From Candidatus Omnitrophota bacterium (GTDB lineage Bacteria; Omnitrophota; Koll11; Zapsychrales; Fredricksoniimonadaceae), in NCBI GenBank assembly GCA_015233705.1, contig JADFXE010000066.1:1-6920 (forward strand): a DNA stretch of 6,920 bases, in the 5' to 3' direction. The notes under the pieces are model-generated. The model saw only the letters and a program-made list of their open reading frames with translations, made no database searches and was not told the DNA's origin. Position numbers and translations under genes: made by a program. Within the stretch, counting starts at the first letter, position 1, and every line of letters begins with the position of its first letter. This document shows positions 5,909-6,920 of the stretch, piece by piece.

Positions 5909-6418
5909 ATGACCAAGAAGATCGCTATTCTCGTTGATGAGTCATATCAGGTCCTGGAGGTCTGGTATCCGCTGTACCGTCTGCGTGAGGCTGGCTTTGA
6001 GGTCGTGCTGATCGGCAACGGCACCCGGGATACCTTTCCCTCCAAGGAGGGCTATCCCTGCAAGGTCGACCGTTCGATCGAACAGGTCGCGGCCAAAGAT
6101 TTTGATGCCGTCATCATTCCCGGCGGCTGGGCCCCGGATTTTCTCCGGCGTTACCCCAAGATCGTCCAGTTCGTCAAGGACCTGAATGCGGCCGGCAAGC
6201 TGATCGCCTCGATCTGTCACGGCGGATGGATGCTGGTGTCGGCCGATTGCTGCCGCGGGAAGAAGGCGACCTGTTTTTTCGCCATCAAGGATGACATCAT
6301 CGCGGCCGGTGCCAGATATGTGGATGAGGAGACGGTCGTTGACGGGAACCTCATCACGGCCCGCAAGCCCGATGATCTGCCAAGATTTGTTAAGGAAATT
6401 ATAAACAAGTTACAGTGA
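5909..6418 (+). CDS. DJ-1/PfpI family protein with altered active site
   Basis: This 169-residue cytosolic protein has the single-domain DJ-1/PfpI fold, closest in pattern to YhbO/PfpI-type proteins, which are variously described as proteases, deglycases or glyoxalase-like stress proteins. Visible motifs are KKIAILVDESYQVLEVWYP at the N-terminus, FDAVIIPGGWAPD at 65-77, the nucleophile elbow ASICHGG with Cys103 and His104 (C103 at 6215-6217), LVSADCCRGKK at 109-119 and TARKPDDLPRF at 150-160. The glutamate that normally supports the cysteine (the Glu of FED/FEE in relatives) appears to be Gln14, and the usual HGP is HGG. Cys114, Cys115 and Cys122 are extra cysteines near the active site. I chose ATG 5909, with AGG at 5901-5903 five bases upstream; GTG 5903 would add two residues. 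No operon partner is obvious. Family is secure, and enzymatic activity is uncertain. Confidence 0.9.
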   Translation: MTKKIAILVDESYQVLEVWYPLYRLREAGFEVVLIGNGTRDTFPSKEGYPCKVDRSIEQVAAKDFDAVIIPGGWAPDFLRRYPKIVQFVKDLNAAGKLIASICHGGWMLVSADCCRGKKATCFFAIKDDIIAAGARYVDEETVVDGNLITARKPDDLPRFVKEIINKLQ

Positions 6419-6423
6419 AAGAA

Positions 6424-6439
6424 TCAGGCGTCAGGCGTC
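6424..6439 (+). repeat. Short tandem repeat upstream of purH
   Basis: TCAGGCG occurs twice in direct tandem (6424-6430, 6431-6437), followed by TC and by a further TCAGG at 6445-6449. It fills the 33-base gap between the DJ-1/PfpI stop and the purH start. No standard Shine-Dalgarno site at normal spacing is seen there. Confidence 0.6.
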
Positions 6440-6451
6440 TGGTTTCAGGGT

Positions 6452-6920
6452 ATGATTAAAGTCAAGCGCGCGCTCATTTCTGTTTCTGACAAGACCGGCC
6501 TTTTGGAGTTTGCCAAGGGTCTTAGTCGCTACGGTGTTGAGATGATCTCGACAGGCGGGACAGCCAAAATGATTCGTGAGGCCGGGCTTCTGGTCAAGGA
6601 GGTCTCGGATTACACCGGATTTCCCGAGATGATGGACGGGCGTGTCAAGACGCTGCATCCCAAGATCCACGGCGGGCTTTTGGCGGTCAGGGACAACCCC
6701 GAGCACATGAAGGCGGCCGAGGCGCACGGCATTGGCATGATCGACATGGTGGTCGTCAACCTCTATCCCTTCGAGAAGGTGATTCAGAAAAAGAACGTGT
6801 CGCTCGAGGAGGCCATCGAGAATATTGACATCGGCGGTCCTTCGCTGCGCCGCTCGGCGGCGAAGACCTACCAGAGTGTGGCGGCCATCTGCAATCCCGA
6901 GCGCTCCAGCGACATCCTGG
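6452..6920 (+). CDS. purH: Bifunctional AICAR transformylase/IMP cyclohydrolase, N-terminal part
   Basis: PurH catalyses the last two steps of de novo IMP synthesis: formylation of AICAR, then ring closure to IMP. The 156 visible residues cover most of the N-terminal MGS-like IMP cyclohydrolase domain; the transformylase domain lies beyond the window edge. Motifs are [12 protein letters not shown] at 5-16, STGGTA at 33-38, [16 protein letters not shown] at 63-78, MVVVNLYPF at 99-107 and [16 protein letters not shown] at 123-138, all typical of PurH. ATG 6452 is the start because the DJ-1/PfpI stop (6416-6418) is in the same frame and no start codon lies between. AGGG at 6447-6450 is too close to the ATG to be a normal ribosome site. 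The frame remains open at base 6920, so the gene is cut by the window, not broken. Confidence 0.96.
   Translation, partial: MIKVKRALISVSDKTGLLEFAKGLSRYGVEMISTGGTAKMIREAGLLVKEVSDYTGFPEMMDGRVKTLHPKIHGGLLAVRDNPEHMKAAEAHGIGMIDMVVVNLYPFEKVIQKKNVSLEEAIENIDIGGPSLRRSAAKTYQSVAAICNPERSSDIL

Overview
This is a compact bacterial chromosomal window of moderately high GC (about mid-fifties by eye). All genes lie on the + strand and there is little intergenic space. I see no mobile element, tRNA, rRNA or CRISPR array. Shine-Dalgarno sites, a perfect sigma-70-type promoter and an intrinsic terminator mark it as bacterial. The lineage cannot be fixed from this sequence; the gene styles would fit an Omnitrophota-like or deltaproteobacteria-like organism, but that is a weak impression.

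Positions 2-5463 look like one transcription unit with gaps of 18, 21, about 12 and -4 bases. In order it holds: the 3' part of era (ribosome-assembly GTPase), a B12-binding-type radical SAM enzyme of unknown substrate, nth (endonuclease III with its 4Fe-4S cluster), a soluble PRC-barrel/MgtE-N/CBS protein, and an Nramp-superfamily permease. The last two overlap by ATGA and form the most interesting part of the window. The soluble protein carries the Mg2+-sensing cytoplasmic half of an MgtE channel without the channel. The permease has the TM1 and TM6 substitutions expected of Nramp-related magnesium transporters rather than of Mn/Fe Nramps. I read the pair as a split, sensor-gated Mg2+ uptake system. 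The biochemical role is inference.

Positions 5464-5810 form a self-contained rpsU (ribosomal protein S21) unit: TTGACA-16-TATAAT promoter, short leader, 56-codon gene and a strong 12-bp intrinsic terminator. A 63-nt imperfect palindrome with a mirror-symmetric, T-free loop follows, then a small GC-rich hairpin.

Positions 5909-6418 encode a DJ-1/PfpI-family protein whose usual active-site glutamate appears to be glutamine. After a short spacer with a tandem 7-mer, the N-terminal IMP cyclohydrolase part of purH begins at 6452 and runs off the window at 6920.
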